Source: Mycobacteriales bacterium
GTDB lineage: Bacteria; Actinomycetota; Actinomycetes; JAFAQI01; DASSKL01
Assembly: GCA_035690485.1 (NCBI GenBank)
Contig: DASSKL010000094.1
Location: forward strand, 1 to 64,000
DNA: 64,000 nucleotides
Direction: 5' to 3'
Below are positions 51,405 to 64,000 of this stretch, one piece after another. How positions within the stretch are numbered: position 1 is the first letter of the stretch; the number at the start of each line of letters is the position of its first letter. The translations under genes and the position numbers were made by a program. A model generated the notes under the pieces. It saw nothing but the letters and a program-made list of their open reading frames with translations, had not been told where the DNA came from and did no database searches.

Positions 51405-52583
51405 TCAGTCCTCCAGCACCGCGAGGCCGGGCAGGGTGGCGCCCTCGAGGTACTCCAGGCTGGCGCCCCCGCCGGTGGAGATGTGGGTGAAGCGTTGCTC
51501 CCCGATGCCCAGGAGGCGGATCGCGGCGGCCGAGTCGCCGCCGCCCACGACGGTCAGGGCACCGGTCAGCGCGGCGATGGCCTCCGCCACGCCGCGCGTC
51601 CCGGCGGCGAACGGCGCCAGCTCGAAGACACCCATCGGGCCGTTCCAGAAGACCGTGCGCGCGCCGGCCAGCTCGTCGCGGAACAGGTCGACCGTGCGCG
51701 GCCCGATGTCGAGCCCCTTCCGAGCGGTCGGGATGGCGCCGACGTCGACGACCTCGGTGGCCACGTCGGGCGAGACGTCGGGCGCGACAACGACGTCGAC
51801 CGGCAGCACGACCTTGCCGGAGTCGAGGAAGCGCCGGCACGCCTCGACCTGGTCGGCCTCGAGCAGCGAGCCGCCCACGTCGTGACCCTGCGCCGCGAGG
51901 AAGGTGAAGCACATGCCGCCGCCGACCAGGAGGCGGTCGACGTGCGGCAGCAGGCTGTCGATGACGGCAAGCTTGTCGGACACCTTCGACCCGCCGAGCA
52001 CGACCACGTAGGGCCGGTCAGGATCCTGGGTGAGCCGGCGCAGGACGGCCACCTCCTGCTGCACGAGCGCGCCGGCAGCGTGGGGCAGCAGCCGGGCGAC
52101 GTCGTAGACGCTCGCGTGCTTGCGGTGCACGGCCCCGAAGGCGTCGTCGACGTAGACGTCGGCGAGGGCGGCCAGCCGCGCGGCGAACTCCCGGCGCGCA
52201 GTCTCGTCCTTGCTGGTCTCCCCCGCGTCGAACCGAAGGTTCTCCAGCACCGCCACGTCGCCGTCGCCGAGCCGGCCGACGGCCTCGGTCGACGCCGGCC
52301 CCGCCACGTCGCCGGTGAAGCGCACCGCGCGGCCGAGCAGCTCCCCCAGCCGCTCGGTGACCGGGCGCAGTGACAGCTCCGGCCTCACCTCACCCTTGGG
52401 CCGGCCGAGGTGGGCGCACACGACCACGCGCGCTCCCCCGCCGGCGAGCTGCTCGATGACCGGGAGGCTGGCCCGGATGCGGCCGTCATCGGTGATGCGG
52501 CCGTCCTGCAGCGGCACGTTGAGGTCGGCGCGCAGCAGCACTCGCCGGCCGGTGAGATCACCCAGGTCGGTGACGGTCTTCAT
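51405..52583 (-). CDS. pgk: Phosphoglycerate kinase
   Basis: A 392-residue kinase making ATP from 1,3-bisphosphoglycerate in glycolysis. Marks are RVLLRADLNVPLQDGRITDDGRIRASLP, VVCAHLGRPKGEVRPELSLRPV, YVVVLGGSKVSDKLAVIDSLL, FWNGPMGVFELAPFAAGT and the ATP loop VVGGGDSAAAIRLLG. It starts seven bases after the gap stop and lies in the normal gap-pgk-tpiA order. Confidence 0.97.
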   Translation of the reverse strand: MKTVTDLGDLTGRRVLLRADLNVPLQDGRITDDGRIRASLPVIEQLAGGGARVVVCAHLGRPKGEVRPELSLRPVTERLGELLGRAVRFTGDVAGPASTEAVGRLGDGDVAVLENLRFDAGETSKDETARREFAARLAALADVYVDDAFGAVHRKHASVYDVARLLPHAAGALVQQEVAVLRRLTQDPDRPYVVVLGGSKVSDKLAVIDSLLPHVDRLLVGGGMCFTFLAAQGHDVGGSLLEADQVEACRRFLDSGKVVLPVDVVVAPDVSPDVATEVVDVGAIPTARKGLDIGPRTVDLFRDELAGARTVFWNGPMGVFELAPFAAGTRGVAEAIAALTGALTVVGGGDSAAAIRLLGIGEQRFTHISTGGGASLEYLEGATLPGLAVLED

Positions 52584-52590
52584 GCGGGAG

Positions 52591-53619
<1,029 letters not shown>

Positions 53620-53689
53620 TCACGACTGTTGATCGACAGGCCTTCCCGTCGCGACAGTAACCGATGCCCGGCCCGGGCAGGGCACGCAC

Positions 53690-54664
53690 TCAGGGCGCGA
53701 GCATCTCCTCGGTGAGGTTGGCCTCCGTGCCCGGCACGCCGAGCTCCTCCGCCCGCTTGTCCGCGAGCGCGAGCAGCCGGCGGATCCGGCCCGCTATCGC
53801 GTCCTTCGTCAGCGGCGGGTCGGCGAGGGCGCCGAGCTCCTCGAGCGAGGCCTGCGAGTGCTCCATGCGGAGCCGGCCGGCGGCGAGCAGGTGGTCGGGT
53901 GCTTCGCCGTCGAGGATCTGCATCGCCCGCTGCACCCGGGCGCCGGCGGCGACGGCCGCGCGGGCCGACCGGCGCAGGTTGGCGTCGTCGAAGTTCGCCA
54001 GCCGGTTGGCCGTGGCGCGCACCTCGCGGCGCATCCGGCGTTCCTCCCAGGCGAGCACCGAGTCGTGCGCGCCGAGGCGAGTGAGCAGCATGCCGATCGC
54101 GTCGCCGTCGCGGAGCACGACCCGGTCGACGCCGCGGACCTCGCGCGCCTTGGCCGAGACGCCGAGCCGGCGGGCCGCGCCGACCAGCGCGAGTGCCGCC
54201 TCCGGGCCGGGCGAGGTGATCTCGAGGGACGACGAGCGGCCGGGCTCGGTGAGCGAGCCGTGGGCGAGGAAGGCGCCGCGCCACGCGGCGGCGGCGTCGC
54301 AGAGCCCGCCGGACACCACCGCCGGCGGGATGCCCCGCACCGGCCGGCCGCGGCCGTCGATGAGGCCGGTCTGGCGGGCCAGGCTCTCGCCGTCCTTGAC
54401 GATGCGTACGACGTAGCGGGTGCCCTTGCGCAACCCGCCGGCGGCCATCACCGCCACGTCGGAGGAGTGCCCGAAGACCTCGGCGATGTCCTTGCGCAGC
54501 CGGCGCGCGGCCTGCCCGGTGTCGAGCTCGGCCTCGACGACGAGCCGGCCGCTGACGATGTGCAGGCCCCCGGCGAACCGCAGCAGCGTCGCCATCTCCG
54601 CCTTGCGGCAGCAGGGTTTGGTCACCACCAGCCGCGAGAGCTCGTCCTTGACCGCGGCCGTCAT
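53690..54664 (-). CDS. whiA: WhiA, sporulation/cell division transcription factor
   Basis: A protein of about 324 residues with an N-terminal LAGLIDADG-homing-endonuclease-like domain ([35 protein letters not shown]...[11 protein letters not shown]...[15 protein letters not shown]). A C-terminal HTH follows ([37 protein letters not shown]). In Streptomyces WhiA works with WhiB to start sporulation septation. An in-frame ATG two codons upstream (54670) is an alternative start; 54664 overlaps the yvcK stop by four bases. Confidence 0.96.
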   Translation of the reverse strand: MTAAVKDELSRLVVTKPCCRKAEMATLLRFAGGLHIVSGRLVVEAELDTGQAARRLRKDIAEVFGHSSDVAVMAAGGLRKGTRYVVRIVKDGESLARQTGLIDGRGRPVRGIPPAVVSGGLCDAAAAWRGAFLAHGSLTEPGRSSSLEITSPGPEAALALVGAARRLGVSAKAREVRGVDRVVLRDGDAIGMLLTRLGAHDSVLAWEERRMRREVRATANRLANFDDANLRRSARAAVAAGARVQRAMQILDGEAPDHLLAAGRLRMEHSQASLEELGALADPPLTKDAIAGRIRRLLALADKRAEELGVPGTEANLTEEMLAP

Positions 54665-55632
54665 CGCCATCTGTCGTCTCCCGTGTCGGTGAATATCCGC
54701 CCGTAGACCCGGGCGAGCTGGTCGGCGTCATGGTGCGGCGACCCGTCGGCGGCCCGGACGGGCGCGACGACGAGCTCGGCGCTCATGCTGCGGGCCACCT
54801 CACGCAACCGTCGCTCGGCGGCGGCGTCGGGCACCGAGGACCGGTCGGCGAGCACGACGTCGACGTCGATGTCCGGCGCGTGGGCGCACAGCACTTCGAT
54901 GTGGGCCTCGGGGGAGAAGCCCTCGGTCTCCCCCGGTTGCGGGGCGAGGTTCAGGGCGAGCATCCGCCGGGCCGCGGTCTTGGTGACGGCCTCGGCGAGG
55001 TCGGGAACGAGCAGGTGGGGCAGCACGCTGGTGAACCACGAGCCCGGGCCCATCACCACCCACTCGGCGTCGCGCACCGCGTCGACCGCCTCCTGGCAGG
55101 CGCGCGGCCGCTCGGGCACCAGCCGGACGGTGACGACCCGCCCGGGCGTGGTGGCGACCGCCACCTGGCCGCGGACCAGGTGCACGGCCGACGGGTCGTC
55201 GGCGACGAGCCCGGCGACCTCCGCCACGATCTCCAGCGGCTCGGTGGCCATCGGCAGCACCCGGCCGGTGACGCCGAGCACCTCGCCGAGCAGGCCGAGG
55301 CTGGTGACGAGGTCGCCGGTGACCTCGAAGAGTGCGGCGAGCACGAGGTTGCCGACCGCGTGCCCGGCAAGCGCGCCGGCGCCGGCGAACCGGTGCTGGA
55401 CGACCTGCTGCCAGACCGCTTCGGTGTCGGTGCTGCCGGCGAGCGCGCAGAGCGCCATCCGCAGGTCACCGGGGGGCAGCACGCCGAGCTCGGCCCGCAA
55501 CCGGCCGCTCGACCCTCCGTCGTCGGCGACGGTGACGACGGCGGTGATGTCGTCGGTGACCTGGCGCAGGGCTGCGAGCGAGGCGGCGAGGCCGTGCCCG
55601 CCGCCGAGCGCCACGACCCGGGGCCCTCTCAC
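54661..55632 (-). CDS. yvcK: YvcK/CofD-like gluconeogenesis factor
   Basis: A 323-residue member of the YvcK family, which binds UDP-sugars and affects carbon use and cell-wall synthesis. It has the N-terminal [52 protein letters not shown], and [22 protein letters not shown]. The set rapZ-yvcK-whiA is conserved across Gram-positive bacteria. The GTG start lies six bases after GGGGG; the 49 bases to rapZ contain no other good start. Confidence 0.93.
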   Translation of the reverse strand: MRGPRVVALGGGHGLAASLAALRQVTDDITAVVTVADDGGSSGRLRAELGVLPPGDLRMALCALAGSTDTEAVWQQVVQHRFAGAGALAGHAVGNLVLAALFEVTGDLVTSLGLLGEVLGVTGRVLPMATEPLEIVAEVAGLVADDPSAVHLVRGQVAVATTPGRVVTVRLVPERPRACQEAVDAVRDAEWVVMGPGSWFTSVLPHLLVPDLAEAVTKTAARRMLALNLAPQPGETEGFSPEAHIEVLCAHAPDIDVDVVLADRSSVPDAAAERRLREVARSMSAELVVAPVRAADGSPHHDADQLARVYGRIFTDTGDDRWR

Positions 55633-55681
55633 TCCGGTCCCCCGCTGGGGCGCGACCGCAGCGAGGCACTCCGCGCGGTGC

Positions 55682-56551
55682 TCACTCCCGCCCCACGTCG
55701 CGGTGGCCGGTCTGCACGTCGAGACCCGCGGCAGCGAGCCGGCGGGCCAGCTCCTCGGCGATGACGACGCTTCGATGCTTCCCGCCGGTGCAGCCGACCG
55801 CGAGAGTGAGGTACTGCTTGCCCTCCCGGCGGTAGCCCTCGGCCATGACCTGCAGCACGTCTTCGAACCGCTCGAGGAACGCCTCCGCGCCGGGCTGCCC
55901 GAGCACGTAGTCGCGGACGGCCTGGTCGCGCCCCGTGAGCGGCTGCAGCTCGGGAATCCAGTGCGGGTTGGGCAGGAACCGGCAGTCGACGACCAGGTCC
56001 GCATCGACCGGCAGGCCGTACTTGTAGCCGAAGGACACGACGTTCGTGCGCAGCGGCTGCTGGCCCTCCTCCTGGAAGGCGGCGGCGATCTTCGCCCGCA
56101 GCTCGTGGACGTTCGTCACGCTGGTGTCGATGACCAGGTCGGCCTCGCCCTTGAGGTCGCGGAGCAGGTCGCGCTCGCGGGCGATGCCGTCGACGAGGCG
56201 GCCGTCACCCTGCAGCGGGTGCGGGCGGCGGACCGAATCGAACCGGCGTACGAGCACGTCGTCGGAGGCCTCGAGGAACAGCACCCGCGCGTGGCAACCC
56301 CTGCGCTCCAGATCGTCGAGCGCCTCCCGCAGGTTGACGCGGAACGCCCAGCTGCGCACGTCGACGACGACGGCGATCCGGGAGACCGAGCCGCGCGATC
56401 GGCTGCCGAGGTCGACCATCGTCGGGATCAGCTCCGGCGGCAGGTTGTCGACGACGTACCAGCCGAGATCCTCCAGGCACTTCGCGGCGGTGCTGCGACC
56501 CGCGCCGGACAGCCCGGTGACGACCACCAGGTCGAGGCTGCCGGTCGTCAT
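55682..56551 (-). CDS. rapZ: RapZ-like nucleotide-binding protein (YvcJ family)
   Basis: A 289-residue P-loop protein with Walker [22 protein letters not shown], the segment [17 protein letters not shown], and a Walker B-like [15 protein letters not shown]. The C-terminal domain is [25 protein letters not shown] with Cys-x-x-Gly-Lys-His. In E. coli RapZ controls GlmS through small RNA and binds GlcN6P; in Gram-positive bacteria the family binds nucleotides and its target is less clear. Position 4 of the usual GKST is Arg (GAGRST), common in actinomycetes. Its start overlaps the uvrC stop. Confidence 0.94.
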   Translation of the reverse strand: MTTGSLDLVVVTGLSGAGRSTAAKCLEDLGWYVVDNLPPELIPTMVDLGSRSRGSVSRIAVVVDVRSWAFRVNLREALDDLERRGCHARVLFLEASDDVLVRRFDSVRRPHPLQGDGRLVDGIARERDLLRDLKGEADLVIDTSVTNVHELRAKIAAAFQEEGQQPLRTNVVSFGYKYGLPVDADLVVDCRFLPNPHWIPELQPLTGRDQAVRDYVLGQPGAEAFLERFEDVLQVMAEGYRREGKQYLTLAVGCTGGKHRSVVIAEELARRLAAAGLDVQTGHRDVGRE

Positions 56552-58611
56552 CCCTCGCCGCTCCCCTCGACCAACCCGTCACCGATCGACGTCGAGACTG
56601 CCACCGCGCCGGCCTCCGTGTCTTGCCGCTGCGGCAAACCTCCGCCGTCCGCGAGGATCTCGCCGGTGGCGGGATCGACGGCGACGGGCGGTTCGACGCC
56701 GGCGAGCGCGCTGCACACCGCCGCGGCGGTCGCCGGACCGATGCCCGGCACCTCCGCGATCTGCTCGACCGTCGCCTGCCGCAACCGCTTGACCGACCCG
56801 AAATGGCGAAGCAGCGCCTTGCGCCGCGTCTCACCGAGACCGGGTACGCCGTCGAGTGCACTGGCGGTCATCGACCGGGACCGCTTCTGCCGGTGGTAGG
56901 TGATCGCGAAACGGTGCGCCTCGTCGCGCACCCGCTGCAGCAGGTAGAGCGCCTCGCTGGTGCGCGGCAGGATCACCGGGTCGGGGCGGTCGGGCAGCCA
57001 CACCTCCTCGAGCCGTTTCGCCAGCCCGCAGAGGGCGACGTCGTTGACCCCGGCATCGGCGAGCGCGGCCGCGGCGGCCGCGACCTGCGGGGCCCCGCCG
57101 TCGACCACGACGAGGTTCGGCGGGTAGGCGAAGCGCCGGGCGCGACCGGTCTCCGGGTCGATCAGTGCCGGCCCCACGCTGACGTCGAGCTCGCCGGTGC
57201 GGGCTCTTTCCTCGACGTAGCGGCGGAACCTGCGGCCCACGGCCTCCCGGATGCTGGCGACGTCGTCCTGGCCGGCGACCCCGCGGATCTGGAAACGCCG
57301 GTAGTCGGACTTGCGCGGCAGCGCGTCTTCGAAGACGACCATCGACGCCACCACGTCGCTGCCCTGCAGGTTGGAGACGTCGAAGCACTCGATGCGCAGC
57401 GGCGCCTCGTCGAGGTCGAGCGCGTCCTGGATCTCCTGCAGGGCAAGGCTGCGCGCGGTCAGGTCGCTGGCGCGTCGCATCCGGTGCCGCTGCAGCGACT
57501 CCGCCGCATTACGGGTGACGGTGTCGAGCAGTGCCCGCTTGTCACCGCGCTGCGGCACCCGCAACGACACCCGGCCGCCGCGGACGATCTCCAGCAGCTC
57601 GGTCACGACCTCCGGGTCCGGCGGCAGCGTCGGGACCAGCACCTCGCGCGGCACCTCGTGGCCCTCGTCGAGGTAGGCCGTCGACAGGAACTGCTCCACG
57701 AGCCCGTCCAGACCATCGCCGCCCTCGGGGTCGGTCTCCTTGTCGACGACCCAGCCGCGCTGCCCGCGAACCCGGCCGCCGCGGACGTAGAAGACCTGAA
57801 CGGCGGCCTCGAGCTGGTCCTCGGCGAACGCCACGACGTCGGCGTCGGTCCCGTCGCCGAGGACGACGGCCTGCTTCTCGACGGCGCGCTCGAGCGCGCG
57901 GATGTCGTCGCGCAGGCGGGCCGCGCGCTCGTAGTCCTGAGCGTCGGAGGCGGCCTTCATCTCCAGCTGAAGCCGGCGCAGGTACTTCTGCGTCTGGCCG
58001 GCCATGAAGTCGCAGAAGTCCTCGACGATCTCGCGGTGCTCCTCGACGCCGACCCAGCCGACGCACGGCGCGGAGCACTTGCCGATGTAGGCCAGCAGGC
58101 ACGGCCGCCCGCTGCGCTGTGCCCGGTGGAAGACCCCGTCGCTGCAGGTGCGGGCGGGGAACACGCGCAGCAGCAGGTCGAGCGTCTCGCGGATGGCCCA
58201 CGCGTGGGAGTAGGGCCCGAAGTAGCGCACGCCCTTGCGTTTGGCGCCGCGCATCACCCGGATCCGCGGGACCTCGTCGCCGACGGTGACGGCCAGCCAC
58301 GGGTAGCTCTTGTCGTCGCGGTAGCGGATGTTGAAGCGCGGGTCGTACTCCTTGATCCAGGAGTACTCGAGCTGCAGAGCCTCGACCTCGGTGCCGACGA
58401 CCACCCAGTCGACCGAGGCCGCGGCGCGCACCATCGTCTGCGTCCGCGGGTGCAGGTGGACGATGTCCTGGAAGTACGACGAGAGCCTGCTGCGCAGGCT
58501 CTTGGCCTTGCCGACGTAGATGACCCGGCCGTGCTCGTCGCGGAAGCGGTAGACCCCCGGCTGGTCGGGGATGGAGCCCGGCGCCGGACGGTAGCTCGCC
58601 GGATCTGCCAC
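56548..58611 (-). CDS. uvrC: UvrC, excinuclease ABC subunit C
   Basis: A 687-residue nuclease cutting both sides of a lesion in nucleotide excision repair. The GIY-YIG domain is at the N terminus ([30 protein letters not shown]). A Cys-rich segment ([31 protein letters not shown]) is next, then UVR motif [15 protein letters not shown], the RNase H-like endonuclease ([31 protein letters not shown]) and C-terminal helix-hairpin-helix pair ([29 protein letters not shown]). A TAGGCT box (plus 58619-58624) lies seven bases before the GTG, indicating leaderless transcription. Confidence 0.97.
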   Translation of the reverse strand: MADPASYRPAPGSIPDQPGVYRFRDEHGRVIYVGKAKSLRSRLSSYFQDIVHLHPRTQTMVRAAASVDWVVVGTEVEALQLEYSWIKEYDPRFNIRYRDDKSYPWLAVTVGDEVPRIRVMRGAKRKGVRYFGPYSHAWAIRETLDLLLRVFPARTCSDGVFHRAQRSGRPCLLAYIGKCSAPCVGWVGVEEHREIVEDFCDFMAGQTQKYLRRLQLEMKAASDAQDYERAARLRDDIRALERAVEKQAVVLGDGTDADVVAFAEDQLEAAVQVFYVRGGRVRGQRGWVVDKETDPEGGDGLDGLVEQFLSTAYLDEGHEVPREVLVPTLPPDPEVVTELLEIVRGGRVSLRVPQRGDKRALLDTVTRNAAESLQRHRMRRASDLTARSLALQEIQDALDLDEAPLRIECFDVSNLQGSDVVASMVVFEDALPRKSDYRRFQIRGVAGQDDVASIREAVGRRFRRYVEERARTGELDVSVGPALIDPETGRARRFAYPPNLVVVDGGAPQVAAAAAALADAGVNDVALCGLAKRLEEVWLPDRPDPVILPRTSEALYLLQRVRDEAHRFAITYHRQKRSRSMTASALDGVPGLGETRRKALLRHFGSVKRLRQATVEQIAEVPGIGPATAAAVCSALAGVEPPVAVDPATGEILADGGGLPQRQDTEAGAVAVSTSIGDGLVEGSGEG

Positions 58612-58676
58612 GGACTCCAGCCTAATCCGGTCTGGCGCCCCGGCTCCCGATCTGATTTGGCACCGCGGTCCTCGGA

Positions 58677-59144
58677 ATGCCACCCTTCCGGGCATTCGCC
58701 ACCCGCACCGGATCCGGGAGACGCACACTGACCGACGAGGTACTCACCGAGGTCGTCGTCGACGACGGCGGCGCGACCGGCCGCGGTCGGGTGACCTCCC
58801 TCCGGCTGTCGTGGCGGAAGGCCGACCCGCTGGCCGTGACGGTGACGCTGATCCCGAAGCCCGAGCACCCCGCCTTGCCCAACGGCTCCTGGGTGGTGCT
58901 GCGCGACTTCCTCCGCTACGGCCTGGAGGAACCCACCGGCGACGGTGACGTCCGCCTGCGGCCCGACCCGGAACGGGGCCGCCTGGTGCTCCAGCTGGCC
59001 CGCGGCGCGCACCCGTGCCAGGTCAGCGTGGCCTGCGACACGGTGCGGACGTTCCTCGACGCCACCGAGGCGATCGTGCCGGCGGGCGAGGAGGCCGGCG
59101 ACGCCGAGATCGACGCCCTCATCGCCCGTCTGCTCGACCGCTAG
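58677..59144 (+). CDS. SsgA-like (sporulation and cell division family) protein
   Basis: A 155-residue protein with the SsgA-family outline. [19 protein letters not shown] corresponds to the strand 'DPYAV', [30 protein letters not shown] to the 'W..ARDLL..GL..PAGxGDV' region, and [33 protein letters not shown] to the C-terminal helix. SsgA-like proteins direct septum placement and peptidoglycan remodelling in sporulating actinomycetes, together with genes such as whiA. The assignment rests on pattern memory. It is divergent from uvrC and converges on uvrA with 11 bases between stops. Confidence 0.65.
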   Translation: MPPFRAFATRTGSGRRTLTDEVLTEVVVDDGGATGRGRVTSLRLSWRKADPLAVTVTLIPKPEHPALPNGSWVVLRDFLRYGLEEPTGDGDVRLRPDPERGRLVLQLARGAHPCQVSVACDTVRTFLDATEAIVPAGEEAGDAEIDALIARLLDR

Positions 59145-59155
59145 CGCAAGGGACG

Positions 59156-62050
<2,895 letters not shown>

Positions 62051-62135
62051 AGGTGCTCTCTCGAGAAGGTCTCCGCCGATGCTAGTGCGGCTCGCCGACA
62101 GTCCTCGGGCGTCGTAGGCCGCATCCGCGGGCCGC

Positions 62136-62141
62136 TACGCT
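62136..62141 (+). promoter_or_regulatory. -10 box of the MBL-fold gene
   Basis: TACGCT ends eight bases before the ATG at 62150, a leaderless or near-leaderless arrangement with no Shine-Dalgarno sequence. Confidence 0.5.
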
Positions 62142-62149
62142 GCCGGGGC

Positions 62150-62818
62150 ATGGCAGACACCTACACCGGTGACGTCTCCGTCGGCGGGCCCGCCCAGACC
62201 CGCGAGCTGCCGGGACTGACGGTCACGAAGGTCGCCGTCGGGGACTTCGACAACAACTGCTACTTCTTGCGCTGCCGGGCCACCGGCGAGGTGCTGCTCG
62301 TCGACGCGGCCAACGAGGCCGAGCGCCTGCTCGCCGAGCTCGGCGACGAGCGGCTGACCCGGGTCGTCACCACGCACCAGCACTTCGACCACTGGCAGGC
62401 CCTCGACGCCGTGGTTCGCGCGACCGGGGCACCCGTCGTCGCCCATCCCGACGACGCCGGCGAGCTGCCGGTGCCGGTCGACGAGACCGTCGTCGACGGT
62501 GGTCGGGTGCGCGTCGGCGAGGCCGAGCTCGCCGTCATCCACCTCGTCGGCCACACCCCCGGCTCGATCGCGCTGCTGTACGACGCGGGCGGCGAGCTCT
62601 CCGACTCCCCCCACCTCTTCACCGGCGACAGCCTCTTCCCCGGCGGGCCGGGACGGACGACGAACCCCAAGGACTTCACGTCGCTCATGGACGATCTGGA
62701 GCGGAAGGTGTTCGGCCCGTTGCCCGACAGCACCTGGGTCTACCCGGGCCACGGCAAGGACACCACCCTCGGCGCCGAGCGCCCCTCGATCCCGGAGTGG
62801 CGCGCCCGCGGCTGGTGA
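62150..62818 (+). CDS. Metallo-beta-lactamase fold hydrolase (glyoxalase II-like)
   Basis: A 222-residue MBL-fold enzyme. The metal-binding motif is T-H-x-H-x-D-H (VVTTHQHFDHWQAL), then His in LVGHTPGSIALLY, Asp in LFTGDSLFPGGPGRT and the last His in VYPGHGKDTTLGAE. The spacing resembles hydroxyacylglutathione-hydrolase-like proteins, so a thioester hydrolase is possible. In actinomycetes without glutathione the natural partner would be mycothiol; this is inference. It is divergent from uvrA, and its stop abuts that of the flippase gene. Confidence 0.9.
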   Translation: MADTYTGDVSVGGPAQTRELPGLTVTKVAVGDFDNNCYFLRCRATGEVLLVDAANEAERLLAELGDERLTRVVTTHQHFDHWQALDAVVRATGAPVVAHPDDAGELPVPVDETVVDGGRVRVGEAELAVIHLVGHTPGSIALLYDAGGELSDSPHLFTGDSLFPGGPGRTTNPKDFTSLMDDLERKVFGPLPDSTWVYPGHGKDTTLGAERPSIPEWRARGW

Positions 62819-64000
62819 TCAGGACGCGGGCGACTGCCGGATCAGGCGCAACCGCGCCACGGCCGGGAACGTCGAGTGCAGCCGCAGCAACCGCCTGCTC
62901 CCGACCAGGAGCCCCAGCCACACGAGGGCGACAGCGGCGATGCCGACCACCAGCGGCGGGTGCGTCAGCCGCGCGAGGCCCCAGAGCGCGATGGTCGCCG
63001 CCGCTATCGAGGCGTAGCACCGCAGGTGCTCCAGGTCGACCAGTCCGACGCCGCCCGCGCCGCGAAGACCGAACTGCTTGACGACGTTGTGCACGAGCAG
63101 CGTGACAAGCGCCGTCACCGCCGCGCCCAGGGCGCCCGCGACCGGCACCAGGAACAGGCACATCGCCACGATCACGGCGAGCACCGCCACGCTGCTGCCC
63201 ACGAGGAAGCGGCGCCGACCGAGGATCTGCAGGGTCATCCCGTTGAAGCCGAGGGCTGCGCTGACGTAGGTGCCGACGGCGAGCAGGACCAGGTAGTGGG
63301 AGGACGAGGCGTAGCGCGCACCGAAGAGCGCGACGGTCAGCGGCCGCGCGAGCGCGACCTGTGTCGCGAACACCGGGAAGGTGAGCAGCGCGACCCAGCT
63401 CGCGCTCTGCCAGTACAGGTCTCGCAGCGACTCCTGCTCGCCGCGGACGTGCAGCCGGGAGGCGTACGGCGTGAACAGCGTGAGGAAGCTGTAGGAGACG
63501 GTGAGGTTCAGCATGGCGAGCGGCACGACCGCGCGGAAGGAGGCGACGTCGACCGTGGAGTGCGTGCGCCCGAGCACGAGGCTGGCCAGCTCGAACGTCG
63601 CCGAGGTCACGAGCCCGGTGAGCAACATGGGCCAGGCGAACCCGAAGAGCTCGCGCACCGGCAGCCGGACCCGAGCGCGCGCCAGGGCGGCGAGCACTCC
63701 CGTCTCACGCAGCAGCCGGGCCGAGAGCACGGCGTACAGCAGGAAACCGGCGGCCGAGACGACCACGTAACCGCCGGCGAGGAACCGCGGACCCCGGTCC
63801 GCGACCACGAGGACCCCGACCACCGCGAGCTTGAGCAGAGGCTCGAGCACGTACCGGCGCACGAAGACCGCGCCCGGCCGGCCGAAGACCGCGAACAGGT
63901 TCACGACCAGGGTGTCGAGCGCCTGCACGGGAGCCAGGAGCAGGAGCACTCCGATGACGGCGTAGGACCCGTGCCCGTTCGTCAGCACGTGGATCACCTC
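62819..64000 (-). CDS. Polysaccharide flippase-like membrane protein (partial)
   Basis: The start lies beyond the right edge; at least 394 codons are visible. The product is polytopic, with about ten helices in view, and has the layout of MATE/MVF-type flippases. Visible segments include VQALDTLVVNLFAVFGRPGAVFVRRYVLEPLLKL, LFGFAWPMLLTGLVTSATFELASLVLGRTHS and FGARYASSSHYLVLLAVGTYVSAALGFNGMTLQILGRRR, the last being typical of polysaccharide-biosynthesis C-terminal domains. It probably moves lipid-linked sugars across the membrane. The stop is directly adjacent to that of the MBL gene (convergent, no gap). Confidence 0.82.
   Translation of the reverse strand, partial: EVIHVLTNGHGSYAVIGVLLLLAPVQALDTLVVNLFAVFGRPGAVFVRRYVLEPLLKLAVVGVLVVADRGPRFLAGGYVVVSAAGFLLYAVLSARLLRETGVLAALARARVRLPVRELFGFAWPMLLTGLVTSATFELASLVLGRTHSTVDVASFRAVVPLAMLNLTVSYSFLTLFTPYASRLHVRGEQESLRDLYWQSASWVALLTFPVFATQVALARPLTVALFGARYASSSHYLVLLAVGTYVSAALGFNGMTLQILGRRRFLVGSSVAVLAVIVAMCLFLVPVAGALGAAVTALVTLLVHNVVKQFGLRGAGGVGLVDLEHLRCYASIAAATIALWGLARLTHPPLVVGIAAVALVWLGLLVGSRRLLRLHSTFPAVARLRLIRQSPAS

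Overview
The window is high-G+C DNA (roughly 70% G+C by eye) with dense, often ATGA-overlapping operons. Its content is typical of an actinomycete: SufR-SufBDCSU, RbpA, WhiA, an SsgA-like protein, OpcA, MurT/GatD, and a tkt-tal-pgi-zwf-opcA-pgl block linked to tpiA-pgk-gap-whiA-yvcK-rapZ-uvrC-uvrA. WhiA plus an SsgA-like protein points to a spore-forming or filamentous lineage rather than a mycobacterium. I cannot name a genus. No rRNA, CRISPR array, transposase or complete prophage is visible.

Positions 1-1600. The left edge is markedly AT-rich (24 of 60 bases G/C at 301-360, hand count). It carries a truncated membrane-anchored ORF and a secreted peptidoglycan-binding protein broken by a one-base frameshift. 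This patch lies on the 3' side of a tRNA-Sec gene (selC), a classic arrangement for an island boundary.

Positions 1.7-11.4 kb. A glycosyltransferase lies divergent from selD. MurT-GatD (lipid II amidation) and an M16 protease pair follow. Next is a two-gene redox module: a thioredoxin-fold fusion protein overlapping, by ATGA, a UGSC-type selenoprotein. The selenoprotein has an in-frame UGA at codon 92 followed by a strong stem-loop. With selC and selD in the same window, this is the most notable system here; conventional gene calling would split it into two fragments.

Positions 11.4-25 kb. Mixed housekeeping and accessory genes: a GerMN lipoprotein, a HAD hydrolase, aconitase, a Kef-type antiporter apparently starting at ATC, an SDR lacking its catalytic Tyr/Lys, an alpha/beta hydrolase, an ABC exporter, a small HTH protein, an EthD-like protein, an MFS transporter and SerB.

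Positions 25-35.4 kb. The Suf Fe-S assembly operon runs leftward in the order sufR-sufB-sufD-Rieske-sufC-sufS-sufU-sufT, with a palindrome at the sufR start. A divergent ABC-2 type exporter and heme A synthase (ctaA) follow. ctaA converges on heme O synthase (ctaB) across a repeat-rich intergenic region.

Positions 35.5-44.3 kb. The pentose phosphate/glycolysis operon runs rightward, then rbpA and secG leftward.

Positions 44.4-50.5 kb. A five-gene oligopeptide ABC operon sits between secG and tpiA.

Positions 50.6-64 kb. tpiA-pgk-gap and whiA-yvcK-rapZ-uvrC run leftward. An SsgA-like gene converges on uvrA. An MBL-fold hydrolase and a truncated polysaccharide flippase close the window. Many genes have a TANNNT box 6-11 bases before the start codon, implying widespread leaderless or near-leaderless transcription.
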